64,000 nt of DNA from DASXTK01 sp050744325 (GCA_050744325.1 JBOGHK010000015.1:1-64000), one strand, 5' to 3'; positions 1 through 8,736 are shown, counted from the stretch's first letter. Translations and numbers: made by a program. The notes: generated from the letters alone by a model not told the origin.

Positions 1-2
1 GC

Positions 3-968
3 TCACCGGGGAGCGAGGTCGCGGATGGCCTGGCGCTGGTCGTAGCCGAAGGGCAGCAGCGCGAGTGCGGGGGTGGTCACGCCGGCGTCGATGTAGCGCT
101 GGATGTGCTCGCGGCACGCTTCGGGCGGACCCCAGATGATCAGCTCGTCGATCAGGTGGTCGGGTATCGCCGCGAGCGCACCCTTGCGGTCGCGCTCCTT
201 CCACAGGCGCCACATGTCGGCCAGGACCTCGCCCCGTCCGAGCCAGTCGTGGAAGGCGGCGTAGACCGGCACGTTGAGGTAGGCAGCGATCGCGAACCGG
301 CCCATGGCACGTACCGTCTCGGCGTCGTCGGTCGGGGCGACGAAGATCCGCGCCACGATCTCGCGTTCGGCTCCCCCGGCAGCGCCGTGCACCACCGGCG
401 CCACCTTGGTCACGTCCTCGGCAGACAGCCAGTTGATGATGGCGCCGTCGCTCTCGCGGCCGGCGAGCCGCAGCATCCCCTCGCGCAACGCGGCGACCAG
501 GATCGGCACCGGCTCGGGTGGCACGACCCCCAGCTTGAACCCGCGCACCGTGAACGTCTCGAGCTCGACGTCGACCTTCTCGCCCGACAGTGCGCGGCGC
601 AGGAACCGCACCATGTCGCGGGTGCGCTGGTAAGGGCGGTCGAAGGGAATTCCGTTCCAACGTTCGACGATGACATCCGACGAGGTGCCGACGCCCAGCG
701 CCAAGCGGCCTGGCGCCGCCGACGCCAACGATCCGGCGCTCTGGGCCAGACAGCCCGGCCCCCGGGTGAAGGCCGGCACGATCGCCGTGCCGAGCCGCAG
801 CGTCGGTGCCCACACCGAGGCCAGCGTGAGCGGCGTGAACGCGTCGGCGCCGTTGGCCTCCGACGACCACACGTCGGTGTAGCCCAGGTCGGCGAGCTCG
901 ACGAACCAGTCCCTCTGCTCCGCCAGGGGGACGCCGTCGAACGGAACCGTCATGCCGTAGCGCTGCAT
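3..968 (-). CDS. LLM-class F420-dependent oxidoreductase
   Basis: 321-aa luciferase-like monooxygenase-fold enzyme, expected to be a cytoplasmic (beta/alpha)8 oxidoreductase using F420 (or FMN). Residues 29-98 carry the family pattern: GYTDVWSSE, then LRLGTAIVPAFTRGPG, then GRLALGVGTSS. WNGIPF (104-109) precedes the usual region that ends with the C-terminal GPPEACREHIQRYIDAGVT. Length and ATG start are normal for the family; the stop is the TGA at 3-5. The substrate cannot be read from sequence. F420 rather than FMN is inferred from family habit and from cofC at 57.3 kb. The gene stands alone, 67 bases downstream of the thioesterase gene on the same strand. Confidence 0.88.
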   Translation of the reverse strand: MQRYGMTVPFDGVPLAEQRDWFVELADLGYTDVWSSEANGADAFTPLTLASVWAPTLRLGTAIVPAFTRGPGCLAQSAGSLASAAPGRLALGVGTSSDVIVERWNGIPFDRPYQRTRDMVRFLRRALSGEKVDVELETFTVRGFKLGVVPPEPVPILVAALREGMLRLAGRESDGAIINWLSAEDVTKVAPVVHGAAGGAEREIVARIFVAPTDDAETVRAMGRFAIAAYLNVPVYAAFHDWLGRGEVLADMWRLWKERDRKGALAAIPDHLIDELIIWGPPEACREHIQRYIDAGVTTPALALLPFGYDQRQAIRDLAPR

Positions 969-1035
969 CCCGGGATGCTGTCACACCGCGTGCAAGGTTC
1001 GCCCAATGCCGGAAACGGGCCGTGGACGGCCGTCG

Positions 1036-1839
1036 CTACATGCGCACGATCGCGGACTGGCTGGCGGTCGCGAGCAGCGTGCGATCCTCGGCCCAGAGGT
1101 GGACGACGCCGTGCCCGAAGCCGTGGGCCACCGCGTGGACGCGGATGTCGACCAGCACCCACTCGGTCGGCACCAGCCGGTAGACCCGCAGCGTGTTGTC
1201 CAGGCTGTTGCCGCCGCCCGCCCGGCCCAGGGCCTGGCGGATGCCGAACGGCACGTAGTCGCCCAGGATGGCCAGGGCGGCACCCGACGACGTGTCGAGC
1301 AGGTCGGGCATCCGGGCCCACAGGGCGGACTGACCGTCGGGCATCGGCTGGCCGTCCATGTCGTCCCACGCGCGGGCGTTGGCCAGGCGCATGTCGAGGC
1401 GGCTCATGATCGAGCCGTTGCTGCCGAGCTGGGACGGCATCAGCTGACGGGACGGGCTCTCGCCGGGCGGCTTGACGTCGGGCGGTTCGACCCACGCCCC
1501 CTCGGCATCGAGGTGGCGGGCGCCGAGCGCCGCGTTGACCGTGAGTATCTCGGTGTCGCCGACGTGGCCGACCGCGCGCGCCTGCGTGACGGCCCTGCCG
1601 GCGACCGCGACGGTGACGTCGATGTCGAGCATCGACGGCGGGTTGGCATACGAAAGGTACTGCGCGGTGGCCCAGATCACCGGCCGCCCGGTCGATCCCT
1701 CCAGCGCCGCGATGGCCGCTCCCAGCCCGCAGCCACCGAACAGGAACCCGTGGCCGGTCGAGATCCCCGGCGTCACGGGCAGCACCCAGCGCATGGGGTT
1801 GTGCGTCGCCCGCAACCCGAGCCAGTCGGCGGCATCCAT
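1036..1839 (-). CDS. TesB-like acyl-CoA thioesterase
   Basis: 267-aa double hot-dog acyl-CoA thioesterase/acyl-CoA binding protein. The N-terminal hot dog includes GISTGHGFLFGGCGLGAAIAAL followed by a strand reading ATAQYLSYA, and the C-terminal one includes YRLVPTEWVLVDIRVHAVAHGFGHG, the usual TesB-type repeat. It would hydrolyse a CoA thioester in the cytoplasm; chain specificity is unknown. An in-frame upstream ATG (1875) would add 12 residues rich in Gly and Arg. I prefer the internal ATG because the conserved protein begins with DAADWLGL. Confidence 0.8.
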   Translation of the reverse strand: MDAADWLGLRATHNPMRWVLPVTPGISTGHGFLFGGCGLGAAIAALEGSTGRPVIWATAQYLSYANPPSMLDIDVTVAVAGRAVTQARAVGHVGDTEILTVNAALGARHLDAEGAWVEPPDVKPPGESPSRQLMPSQLGSNGSIMSRLDMRLANARAWDDMDGQPMPDGQSALWARMPDLLDTSSGAALAILGDYVPFGIRQALGRAGGGNSLDNTLRVYRLVPTEWVLVDIRVHAVAHGFGHGVVHLWAEDRTLLATASQSAIVRM

Positions 1840-2015
1840 CGGGGCGACTCTATGGCCCGCCGAACCGCCCCCCACGCGTCCCGGAGCCCAGCGGTGGCCG
1901 CCACTGGTCGGGCTCGGCGGCGATCGCGACCCTGTCTCTCCCGCTCTGGACGCCCTTCGGCGCCGGGCCGCTCGGGCTGAGCCAAGCGGGCGTGACGGCA
2001 GTAGCTTGCTCGCCC

Positions 2016-3407
2016 ATGGGTGAGACTCCGTGGTTGGGCGATGCGTGCTCGCTGGTCGAAGCCTTCCGTTCCGGCGAGCGCTCGCCCGGCGAGGAGCTGG
2101 CCGCCGTGTTAGGGGCGATCGACGCCAGCGAGCTCAACGCCTTCTGCCACCTCGATCCCGAGGCTGCCCAGGCCGCCGCCGCTGCGGCCGACCCGTCGCT
2201 GCCGTTCGGCGGGGTGCCGGTCGGCATCAAGGAGCTCGACCGGGTCGAGGGCTGGCCCTACACCGAGGCCAGCGTGGTGTTCGCCGGCGAGGTGGCCGAC
2301 TTCAGCGGCACCATGGTCCAGCGGCTCGACCAGGCCGGTGCCGCCAAGGTCGGCCAGACCACCGCCAGCGAGTTCGGTGGCCTCAACGTCAGCGTCACCA
2401 AGGCCCATGGCATCACCCACAATCCCTGGCAGCACGGTCGGACGACCGGCGGCTCGTCGGCCGGATCGGCTGCGGCGGTCGCTGGCGGGCTGGTGCCGAT
2501 CGCGACCGGAGGTGACGGCGGCGGGTCGATCCGCATCCCGGCGGGGTTCTGCGGGCTGGTCGGCATGAAGGGCACCGCAGGGCGGATCCCGCGGGGGCCC
2601 CGCACCGACATCGCGCCGCTCACGGTGGTGCTGGGGTGCCTGGCGCGCTCGGTGCGCGACGTCGCCCGCTGGTACGACGTGTGCGCCGGATACGACTCCC
2701 GCGATCCGTACAGCCTGCCGAAGGTCGAGGGCTGGGAGCGCGACCTCGGCTCCCACGACCTGCGTGGCAAGCGGGCGGTGATCGCCCCGGACCTGGGGTC
2801 GGCCATCCTGCGTCCCGAGGTCGAGCAATCGGTGCGCGCGGCTGCGGAGGCCCTGTCCCGCGACGCCGGGCTGGTGGTTGTCGACGTTCCGGTCAAGCTG
2901 CCCGGCGTGGGGTTCGAGTGGGCGATGGCCAACATGGCCCAGCTGCGGCGCGAGCTCGGCGAGAGGTGGCCGGACTGCAAGGACGACATGACCCTGCCGA
3001 TGGCGTTCGGCGTCGAGCTGGCCAGCCAGACCTACAACCTCGACCTCGCGGCGCGGGTCGAAGCCCAGCGGACCGAATCGAACGAGGCGATGGCCGAGGC
3101 CTTCGACCAGGTCGACTTCGTGTTCTGCTCCACCAACCCGGACGTCGCGTTCCCGGCTGACGTCGGGGTCAACACCCGGGTCGGCGAGCGGAAGGTTGGG
3201 CCGGAGAACAACGGGGCCCTGACGATCCCCGCGAACGTGGTGGGCAACCCGGCGATCTCGATCCCGTGCGCCGCCCCGGTGGACGGGTTGCCGGTTGGGC
3301 TGCAGGTCATCGGCCGCCACCACGAGGACGCCCTGCTGCTCGACCTCGCCCTGATCGCCGAGCGCACCTGCCCCTGGCCTGTGGTTTCCCCGCACGCCCC
3401 CGCGTGA
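2016..3407 (+). CDS. Amidase signature family hydrolase
   Basis: 463-aa amidase of the Ser-cisSer-Lys type. From the chosen ATG the catalytic set is Lys72 (VGIKEL), cis-Ser147 (in GGSSAGSAAA) and nucleophile Ser171 (in GGDGGGSIRIPAGFCG), so it should be active. The domain fills the protein and ends with GLPVGLQVIGRH, the standard C-terminal strand of the family. The substrate (small amides, carbamoyl compounds or peptide amides) is not predictable; GatA is unlikely because no gatC/gatB is near. An in-frame GTG at 1992 would add 8 residues; the ATG at 2016 gives the usual beginning. Confidence 0.9.
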   Translation: MGETPWLGDACSLVEAFRSGERSPGEELAAVLGAIDASELNAFCHLDPEAAQAAAAAADPSLPFGGVPVGIKELDRVEGWPYTEASVVFAGEVADFSGTMVQRLDQAGAAKVGQTTASEFGGLNVSVTKAHGITHNPWQHGRTTGGSSAGSAAAVAGGLVPIATGGDGGGSIRIPAGFCGLVGMKGTAGRIPRGPRTDIAPLTVVLGCLARSVRDVARWYDVCAGYDSRDPYSLPKVEGWERDLGSHDLRGKRAVIAPDLGSAILRPEVEQSVRAAAEALSRDAGLVVVDVPVKLPGVGFEWAMANMAQLRRELGERWPDCKDDMTLPMAFGVELASQTYNLDLAARVEAQRTESNEAMAEAFDQVDFVFCSTNPDVAFPADVGVNTRVGERKVGPENNGALTIPANVVGNPAISIPCAAPVDGLPVGLQVIGRHHEDALLLDLALIAERTCPWPVVSPHAPA

Positions 3408-3822
3408 GGCAGGAGGCTCGACCCGAGGTCACACGGCCCGATCTCGTTCGGAGTTCGCTGGTCACAGACCCATTTCAGGCTTCGGCGGAGATTTCTTCGC
3501 GGTCAGGGCATTAAATGTCACACCCCCTGAGTTCGATGGAGCCATGGAACGGCAACTCCATCTCCTGGCCACCGAGACCGGCAGCGTGGCGCGGGCAGCG
3601 CGCGGCGCATCCGCCCGCAAGCCGCACCGGCCGATCTCGGCGAAGAACCGGGCGGTCGGGCGTCGTGGGCTAGCGCAAGCCCGCGCGGCGCTTCACGCGG
3701 CCCGCCGGGTGCCTACTGGCGAGACCCAGCAGCCCCGACCGTCGAGTGCCAACACCCGGCGCCGGACCGCCGCATGATGGGCTTTAGGGCAGGGGTCGGC
3801 GCCATCGCTAGCGTCCCGGTCC
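3408..3822. other. Intergenic stretch between amidase and GlsB-like gene
   Basis: 415 bases that hold only one plausible small gene (3544-3777, listed separately). The stretch around 3500-3530 is AT-richer than its surroundings (TTAAATGTCACACC) and could be that gene's promoter. The long antisense frame over 3693-4199 is an artefact of GC-rich DNA. No RNA gene or repeat seen. Confidence 0.4.
3544..3777 (+). CDS. Small basic hypothetical protein (possible)
   Basis: 77-aa frame beginning MERQLHLLATETG and containing AVGRRGLAQARAALHAARR. From memory, short actinobacterial hypotheticals share this layout: an MERQL-type start and a helical GRRGLAxARAAL segment, with an acidic middle. Here the middle (residues 14-35) is basic and looks like a replacement. 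ATG at 3544 follows ATGGAGCC with an AT-rich stretch before it. No function can be given. It could instead be a chance frame or a decayed gene. Confidence 0.4.
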   Translation: MERQLHLLATETGSVARAARGASARKPHRPISAKNRAVGRRGLAQARAALHAARRVPTGETQQPRPSSANTRRRTAA

Positions 3823-4119
3823 ATGACGGTGTTCGGTTGGGTTGTGGTCGGCCTGTTGGCCGGTGGGTTCGCGCGGCTGGCCACGGGCTCCGAGAAGCAG
3901 GGCTGCCTGGGCACGCTCGTGATCGGCATCCTCGGGGCTTTGATCGGTGGGGCGTTGTTCCGCCTCGCAACCGGCGAAGAGACCAACGTCTTCGACGAGT
4001 TCCAGCTCGGGTCGGTGTTGGTCGCCTTTGTCGGGGCCGCAGCCCTCCTGTTCGTTCTGCAGACCATCGGTGTGCGTTCCCGCCACGGCCACGGCCACAG
4101 TCGCCGTCGCCGTCGCTGA
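3823..4119 (+). CDS. GlsB/YeaQ/YmgE-family small membrane protein
   Basis: 98-aa integral membrane protein of the transglycosylase-associated (GlsB/YeaQ/YmgE) family. Three hydrophobic segments lie at about 3-17, 30-48 and 63-84, with the family's Gly-rich pattern GWVVVGLLAGGFAR and GTLVIGILGALIGG. The C-terminus is a His/Arg-rich cytosolic tail (RSRHGHGHSRRRRR). Relatives are general-stress-induced membrane proteins of unknown biochemical role. It is probably monocistronic: 78 bases separate it from the nuclease gene. Confidence 0.85.
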   Translation: MTVFGWVVVGLLAGGFARLATGSEKQGCLGTLVIGILGALIGGALFRLATGEETNVFDEFQLGSVLVAFVGAAALLFVLQTIGVRSRHGHGHSRRRRR

Positions 4120-4184
4120 CCGTCGAGCACCGGCGCCTCGGCGATCACCGTTCGCCTGGCCACGGCGGGCAGGCTCGCCGCTCG

Positions 4185-4190
4185 AAAGGA
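4185..4190 (+). promoter_or_regulatory. Ribosome binding site for the nuclease gene
   Basis: AAAGGA ends 7 bases before the ATG at 4198 but only 1 base before the ATG at 4192. It therefore favours 4198 as the start of the nuclease. Confidence 0.5.
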
Positions 4191-4197
4191 CATGCAC

Positions 4198-4845
4198 ATG
4201 GACGATGACGACGACGAGGGAGGTGACGGGTCGCTCGAGGGTGTGCAGGTACAGGGTCGTGCCTGGCGGCGCCGCGACGTCGCGACGGGCGGCGCCGGCC
4301 GGCGACACGGGCGCAGGGTTGGTGGTCACGGCCTCTCCGGCACTCTGGCCGGCCTGCTGATCGTCTCCGTGGTGGCCACCGTGCTGATCGGCGTCAGGGC
4401 GCTGCGGCCCGAGGGAGGCGACGACCGGTCGGCCGACGGGCGGAACGCGACGGTCGTGCGCGTGGTCGACGGCGACACAGTGGTCGTCCGCGTCGGTGGC
4501 TCGGAAGAACCGGTGCGGCTGATCGGCATCGACACGCCCGAGAGCGTCGCCGAGAACCAGCCCGTCGAGTGCTACGGCCCGGAGGCATCCGAACGGTTGG
4601 GTCAGCTCCTCCCGCCCGGCACCGCCGTGCGGCTGGCACGCGACGTCGAGCCTCGCGACCGCTACGACCGCCTGCTCGCCTACGTCTACCGTGCCGACGA
4701 CGACCTGCTCGTCAACCAAGACCAGGTCACCCGCGGCTACGCCGAGGCCAGCGAGTACCCGCCCAACACCGCGTTGTCGGCCACCTTCACCGCGGCACAG
4801 CGCTCAGCTCAAGCGTCGGACGTCGGGATGTGGGCCACGTGCTAG
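4198..4845 (+). CDS. Membrane-anchored thermonuclease-like (SNase) protein
   Basis: 215-aa protein: an acidic then Arg-rich N-terminus, one membrane segment (LSGTLAGLLIVSVVATVLIG, about residues 46-65), then an extracytoplasmic staphylococcal-nuclease OB-fold from residue ~83. The active-site pattern is complete: VVDGDTVVVR, RLIGIDTPE (equivalents of Arg35, Asp40 and Glu43 of SNase) and RYDRLLAYVY (Arg87 equivalent). It should cut DNA or RNA outside the cell with calcium. The domain ends with the usual GMW. The start at 4198 is set by the AAAGGA site at 4185-4190; the alternative at 4192 adds Met-His. Confidence 0.88.
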   Translation: MDDDDDEGGDGSLEGVQVQGRAWRRRDVATGGAGRRHGRRVGGHGLSGTLAGLLIVSVVATVLIGVRALRPEGGDDRSADGRNATVVRVVDGDTVVVRVGGSEEPVRLIGIDTPESVAENQPVECYGPEASERLGQLLPPGTAVRLARDVEPRDRYDRLLAYVYRADDDLLVNQDQVTRGYAEASEYPPNTALSATFTAAQRSAQASDVGMWATC

Positions 4846-4972
4846 ACGCCCATCAGTGGGGCGCGTGGACCGGCGAGTAGCTCCGGTGTCCCATGGAGGG
4901 TGACCGCTGGCGTGAGCTCGCGGCAGCCGGCTCGGTCAGCTGGCGCCACCGGACGCCAGTAGCCTCGCCTCA

Positions 4973-5803
4973 GTGTCCACGCTCGCCGAACGACTGGGCT
5001 ACGGGCCCGACGACCGGCTGCTGATCGTCAACTGCGACGACCTCGGTTCGACCCACGCAGCCAACGTGGGCATCTACGAGGCCCTGCGTGACGGCATCGC
5101 CACGAGCGCGACGCTGATGGTCCCGTGTCCGTGGGCGCGTGACGCCGCGGCGCGCTACCGGGGCGAGGACGTCGGCGTCCACCTCACGCTCAACGCCGAG
5201 TACGACCTCTACCGATGGGGCCCAATCACCCACGGTCCGTCGCTGCTCGACGGCGACGGCGGCTTCCCGCGGACCTTGCAGGACGTCTGGGACCATGCCG
5301 ATCTCGACGAGGTGCGCCGCGAGCTACGGGCGCAGGTCGAACGGGCGATCCTGTGGGGCTTCGACGTGAGCCACCTCGACAGCCACATGGGCACCGTGCA
5401 GCTGAAGGCCGAGTTCTTCGACGTCTACCTCGACCTCGCCGTCGAGTTCGGGTTGCCGATCCGGTTGTCCGGCTCGTCGACAGAGCGCGTCATCGGCTTC
5501 CCCTTCCGCCGGCTCGCCGCCGACGAGGGTGTCGTCTTCCCCGACCACTTCGTGTTCGTCGCCGGTGTCGGCAGCCGGCGAACACTGGAACGGCAGGTGA
5601 TGGAGCTGCGGCCGGGCGTGACCGAGGCCTACGTCCATCCTGCGGTCGACACCCCCGAGCTCCGGTCCGCGGGGTTCGACTGGGCGGCTCGGGTCGACGA
5701 CCACGACATGGTCACCAACGACCATGCGCTGCGGGCGATGCTCGACCGCGCCGGCGTCCACCTCATCGGCTACCGCCAGCTCCGCGACGCCCAGCGCGCG
5801 TAG
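4973..5803 (+). CDS. ChbG/YdjC-type carbohydrate deacetylase
   Basis: 276-aa protein of the YdjC/ChbG family, which are metal-dependent deacetylases of N-acetylated oligosaccharides such as chito-oligosaccharides. Hallmarks are VNCDDLG at residues 19-25 (metal-binding/catalytic Asp), GVHLTLNAEY, and HLDSHMGTVQ with metal-ligand His residues. It ends with EAYVHPA and a C-terminal strand, as in relatives. GTG start chosen because it opens directly onto the domain. It has no signal peptide, so it is likely cytoplasmic. The substrate is unproven. Confidence 0.85.
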   Translation: MSTLAERLGYGPDDRLLIVNCDDLGSTHAANVGIYEALRDGIATSATLMVPCPWARDAAARYRGEDVGVHLTLNAEYDLYRWGPITHGPSLLDGDGGFPRTLQDVWDHADLDEVRRELRAQVERAILWGFDVSHLDSHMGTVQLKAEFFDVYLDLAVEFGLPIRLSGSSTERVIGFPFRRLAADEGVVFPDHFVFVAGVGSRRTLERQVMELRPGVTEAYVHPAVDTPELRSAGFDWAARVDDHDMVTNDHALRAMLDRAGVHLIGYRQLRDAQRA

Positions 5804-5835
5804 CGGTGCGGCCGCCTCGTGGGCTGTGGGTCCCA

Positions 5836-5863
5836 CCCCCACGGATGGAAGGGTTCGTGGGGG
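5836..5863. terminator. Candidate bidirectional terminator hairpin
   Basis: CCCCCACG at 5836-5843 pairs with CGTGGGGG at 5856-5863 across a 12-base loop. It sits between two convergent genes (stops at 5803 and 5897). There is no U-tract, so this is a GC-type hairpin only. Confidence 0.4.
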
Positions 5864-5896
5864 TTCAGCTAGTGGGGATCCTCAGCGTTGCTGGTG

Positions 5897-6286
5897 TCAG
5901 AACTCGGTCTGGGCGGCGACCCGGCCGACCATCGCCCGATGCTCGGGATGGTGCGACAGCTCCAGCAACCAGAAGAGCTTGGCCATGTCGCCCTCGACCT
6001 TGAGGGCGCCCTGCATGAACGCTGCACCCGTCTCGAGCTCGCCCCGAGCCAGGCGTTGCGCACCGTAGTAGGTCAGCGTGAACGTGAGGTCGGGCGCCAC
6101 GCCCCTGCCCAGCGCAGCCGCGGCCACCCGGCCCTCCTCATAGGTGGTCGTGTAGACGACACTGCCGCCCGGTGCGCCGGTCACGACGTGCTCGACGGTC
6201 GCCGACACACTCGGCTGCGGCGGCAGATCGGCCGCGGCCTGGCGCTGCAGCTCGAGCCAGTCCTCGGACAGGAACGCCGCCGTCAC
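5897..6286 (-). CDS. SCP2 sterol-binding-domain-like protein
   Basis: 129-aa cytoplasmic protein with the SCP2 fold pattern: an N-terminal helix, strands ending in DLTFTLTYYGAQRLARGELETGAAFMQGALKVEGDMAKLFWLLEL, where GALKVEGD is the family hallmark. Such domains bind hydrophobic ligands; in actinobacteria they also occur fused to or near GNAT and DinB-like thiol proteins. Its ATG overlaps the stop of the upstream mycothiol amidase gene by 4 bases (ATGA), so the two are co-translated and may share a thiol or detoxification role (inference). Confidence 0.75.
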   Translation of the reverse strand: MTAAFLSEDWLELQRQAAADLPPQPSVSATVEHVVTGAPGGSVVYTTTYEEGRVAAAALGRGVAPDLTFTLTYYGAQRLARGELETGAAFMQGALKVEGDMAKLFWLLELSHHPEHRAMVGRVAAQTEF

Positions 6287-7176
6287 GCCGCCCCACCCGA
6301 GCCGTCGGCGGGCCGCAAGCCTGCGAACAGGTCGTCCTCGGGGGTCGGGACGTCGACCCGGGACACAGCCAGGATGTAGTCCTCCTGGCTGTTCAGCCTG
6401 GCCATCTCCTCGGAGGGCAGGCCGAACCAGAACGGCGAGTTGGGGTCGATCTGGGTCTCGTGGGCCAGCAGCGCCTCGCCCCGAACGTCGCCGTAGCCCG
6501 AGACGTCGATCCCGGTGGTGACCCGCTCGTCACCCCACGGGCGGTCGAACCAGTCGTCCTGGAACGGGGACTCCAGGCCCAGTTCCTGGAACCGCCGGTG
6601 CATGGCCTCCATCCTCCGACGCGACCACACCGAGTAGTAGAGCTTGAGCGGCTGCCACGGCTCGCCCGCCTCGGGGTACGCCTCGGGGTCGCCGGCCCGC
6701 TCGAACGCGGGCAACGAGATGTCGTGGACCCGCAAGTGGTCGGGGTGGGGGTAGTACCTCTCCTGGTCGTCGCCGTAGGTGAGGATCACCTGTGGCCGCT
6801 CACGGCGGATGACCTCGACCAGCCGCCGCACAGCCTCGTCGAGGTCGGCGTTCGCGAACGCCCCGGGGTCGCCGTTCTCGGGGGTGTCGGGCATGCCCGA
6901 GTCGCGGTAGCCGAGCAGCACGACCTCGTCGTACCCGATGATCTTGGCGGCACGATCCAGCTCGCGCAGGCGGATCTCGGGCAGGTTGTCACGCACGTCC
7001 TGGCGGTCCATCGCGGGGTTCAGGATGTCGCCGGCTTCACCACCGGTGCAGGTCACCAGCACCGTTCGGACACCTTCGTCATGGTAGCGAGCGACCGTCC
7101 CTGCACCCTTGGAAGCTTCGTCGTCGGGATGGGCGTGGACGGACAGCAGGCAGAGTCGGGGGTTCGGCATCGGCAA
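6283..7176 (-). CDS. mca: Mycothiol S-conjugate amidase
   Basis: 297-aa PIG-L/LmbE-fold zinc hydrolase. The zinc motif HAHPDDE is at residues 14-20 and the second motif HPDH lies in the middle (YYPHPDHLRVHD). The sequence following the first motif, ASKGAGTVARYHDEG, has the Lys seen in Mca rather than the pattern of MshB, so I favour the conjugate amidase, which splits mycothiol-toxin adducts into a mercapturate and GlcN-Ins. This implies the host makes mycothiol. The length is typical. It lies first in a two-gene unit with the SCP2 protein. Confidence 0.85.
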   Translation of the reverse strand: MPMPNPRLCLLSVHAHPDDEASKGAGTVARYHDEGVRTVLVTCTGGEAGDILNPAMDRQDVRDNLPEIRLRELDRAAKIIGYDEVVLLGYRDSGMPDTPENGDPGAFANADLDEAVRRLVEVIRRERPQVILTYGDDQERYYPHPDHLRVHDISLPAFERAGDPEAYPEAGEPWQPLKLYYSVWSRRRMEAMHRRFQELGLESPFQDDWFDRPWGDERVTTGIDVSGYGDVRGEALLAHETQIDPNSPFWFGLPSEEMARLNSQEDYILAVSRVDVPTPEDDLFAGLRPADGSGGAA

Positions 7177-7294
7177 ACCACGCTATCGGCCACATCCACG
7201 CGCGCTCAGGCATCGCCGTATCTACATATCGGTACCCAAGAACTAGATTGAGAGGGCGGACTTCCCCGCAGTTGAGAGTCAGGCGGAGGCACCG

Positions 7295-7777
7295 ATGGAC
7301 TCGCCAGAAGAGTGGCGCTGGATCTGGTTGGTGGGGGCCTTCTTGTTCGCGCTCGGCGAGATGACGTCGCCCGGCTCGTTCTTCCTCCTGCCGTTCGCGG
7401 TCGGCGCGTTGGTCGCCTCCCTGCTCGCGTTCGCCGACGTCGGGCTGACCGTGGAATGGATCGCGTTCCTCGCGATCTCGGCGGGGTCCCTCGCCGCGCT
7501 GCGGCCCCTGGCGCGTCGGCTCGACCTGGCCGACGACGACCGCGGCGTCGGTTCCCGGCGGCTGATCGGCCAGACCGCCCTCGTCCTGCAAGAGATCCCC
7601 GGGCACCATGAGCTGGGCCTGGTCCGGGTGCACCGCGAAGAATGGCGGGCCGAGTCCCTCGACGGCTCGCCCATCGCCCCGGGGGCCACGGTGAAGGTGG
7701 CCGAAGTCGAAGGCACCCGGGTCCTCGTCCTGCCAGCCGACCAGATCGCGCCACCGTCCGAAGGAGCCGACCTCTGA
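7295..7777 (+). CDS. NfeD-family membrane protein
   Basis: 160-aa protein: two to three membrane segments at about 9-28, 31-48 and 53-70, then a soluble OB-fold (residues ~88-150, GQTALVLQE...GLVRVHREEWRAES...GATVKVAEVEGTRVLVLP), the standard short NfeD layout without a ClpP domain. GGCGGAGG ends 5 bases before the ATG. Its stop overlaps the start of the SPFH gene by one base (TGATG). NfeD proteins partner SPFH proteins of the membrane, which fits the neighbour. Confidence 0.9.
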   Translation: MDSPEEWRWIWLVGAFLFALGEMTSPGSFFLLPFAVGALVASLLAFADVGLTVEWIAFLAISAGSLAALRPLARRLDLADDDRGVGSRRLIGQTALVLQEIPGHHELGLVRVHREEWRAESLDGSPIAPGATVKVAEVEGTRVLVLPADQIAPPSEGADL

Positions 7778-8736
7778 TGATCATCATCGCTCTCGCCATC
7801 GTCTTCCTGTTTCTCATCATCTGGGTGGCGACAGGCGTCCGGATCATCCGGCCGTACCAGCGTGGGGTGGTCGAACGGCTGGGCAAGTACAAGGCCACGG
7901 TCAACCCCGGCCTGCGGATCATCATCCCGATGATCGAGGCCGTACGCACCGTCGACATGCGCGAGCAGGTGGTCGATGTCCCCCCGCAGGAGGTGATCAC
8001 TGCCGACAACGTCGTGGTCTCGGTCGACGCTGTCATCTACTACGAGCCCACCGACCCGCAGCGGCTGATCTACAACGTGGCCAACTTCCTGCTGGCGGTC
8101 ACCAAGCTGGCCCAGACCAACCTGCGCAACGTCATCGGCGACATGCAGCTCGACGAGGCACTGACGTCCCGCGACAAGCTCAACATGGAGCTGCGCCAGA
8201 TCCTGGACGACGCTACCGACAAGTGGGGTGTGCGGGTGGTCCGGGTCGAGATCCAGCGCATCGACCCACCGCCCGACGTCATGCACGCCATGCACGAGCA
8301 GATGAAGGCCGAGCGCACGCGCCGCGCCGTGGTCACCGAGGCCGACGGCGCGCGCCAGGCGGCGATCACCCGGGCCGAGGGCGAGAAGCAGGCCGCCGTG
8401 CTGACCGCCGAGGGCCAGAAGCAGCAGCAGATCCTCGAGGCCGAGGGTCAGGCCCAAGCGATCCAGCGGGTGGCCGAGGCCGAGCGGTTCCGCCAGCAGA
8501 CCGTCGCCGAAGGCGAAGCGCTGGCGATCGGCTCGGTGTTCCGGGCCATCCACGACGGCGAGCCGACCACCGACCTGCTCACGCTCAAGTACCTCGAGAC
8601 GCTCAAGGCGATGGCCGACGGCCAGGCCACCAAGATCGTCGTCCCCACCGAGCTGGCGGGCCTCGCGGGCTCGCTGAGCGCGGTGTCCGAGCTGCTCGGC
8701 CGCAACGGCGAGACCAACACCACCAACGGTTCCTGA
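7777..8736 (+). CDS. SPFH (stomatin/paraslipin-like) membrane protein
   Basis: 319-aa slipin: a membrane anchor at residues 2-20 (IIIALAIVFLFLIIWVAT), an SPFH/band-7 domain at about 22-190 (RIIRPYQRGVVERLGKYK, then VDMREQVVDVPPQEVITADN, then WGVRVVRVEIQRIDPP), and a helical Ala/Glu/Gln-rich C-terminus that would drive oligomerisation. The start is the ATG overlapping the nfeD stop; a longer in-frame extension from 7642 lies inside nfeD and is rejected. It likely forms large membrane rings with NfeD that organise membrane proteins. This is one of two SPFH loci in the window. Confidence 0.92.
   Translation: MIIIALAIVFLFLIIWVATGVRIIRPYQRGVVERLGKYKATVNPGLRIIIPMIEAVRTVDMREQVVDVPPQEVITADNVVVSVDAVIYYEPTDPQRLIYNVANFLLAVTKLAQTNLRNVIGDMQLDEALTSRDKLNMELRQILDDATDKWGVRVVRVEIQRIDPPPDVMHAMHEQMKAERTRRAVVTEADGARQAAITRAEGEKQAAVLTAEGQKQQQILEAEGQAQAIQRVAEAERFRQQTVAEGEALAIGSVFRAIHDGEPTTDLLTLKYLETLKAMADGQATKIVVPTELAGLAGSLSAVSELLGRNGETNTTNGS

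Noticed and set aside
2109..3395. 428-codon frame antisense to the amidase
   Set aside because: The amidase on the other strand has a complete catalytic triad; this frame has only biased composition.
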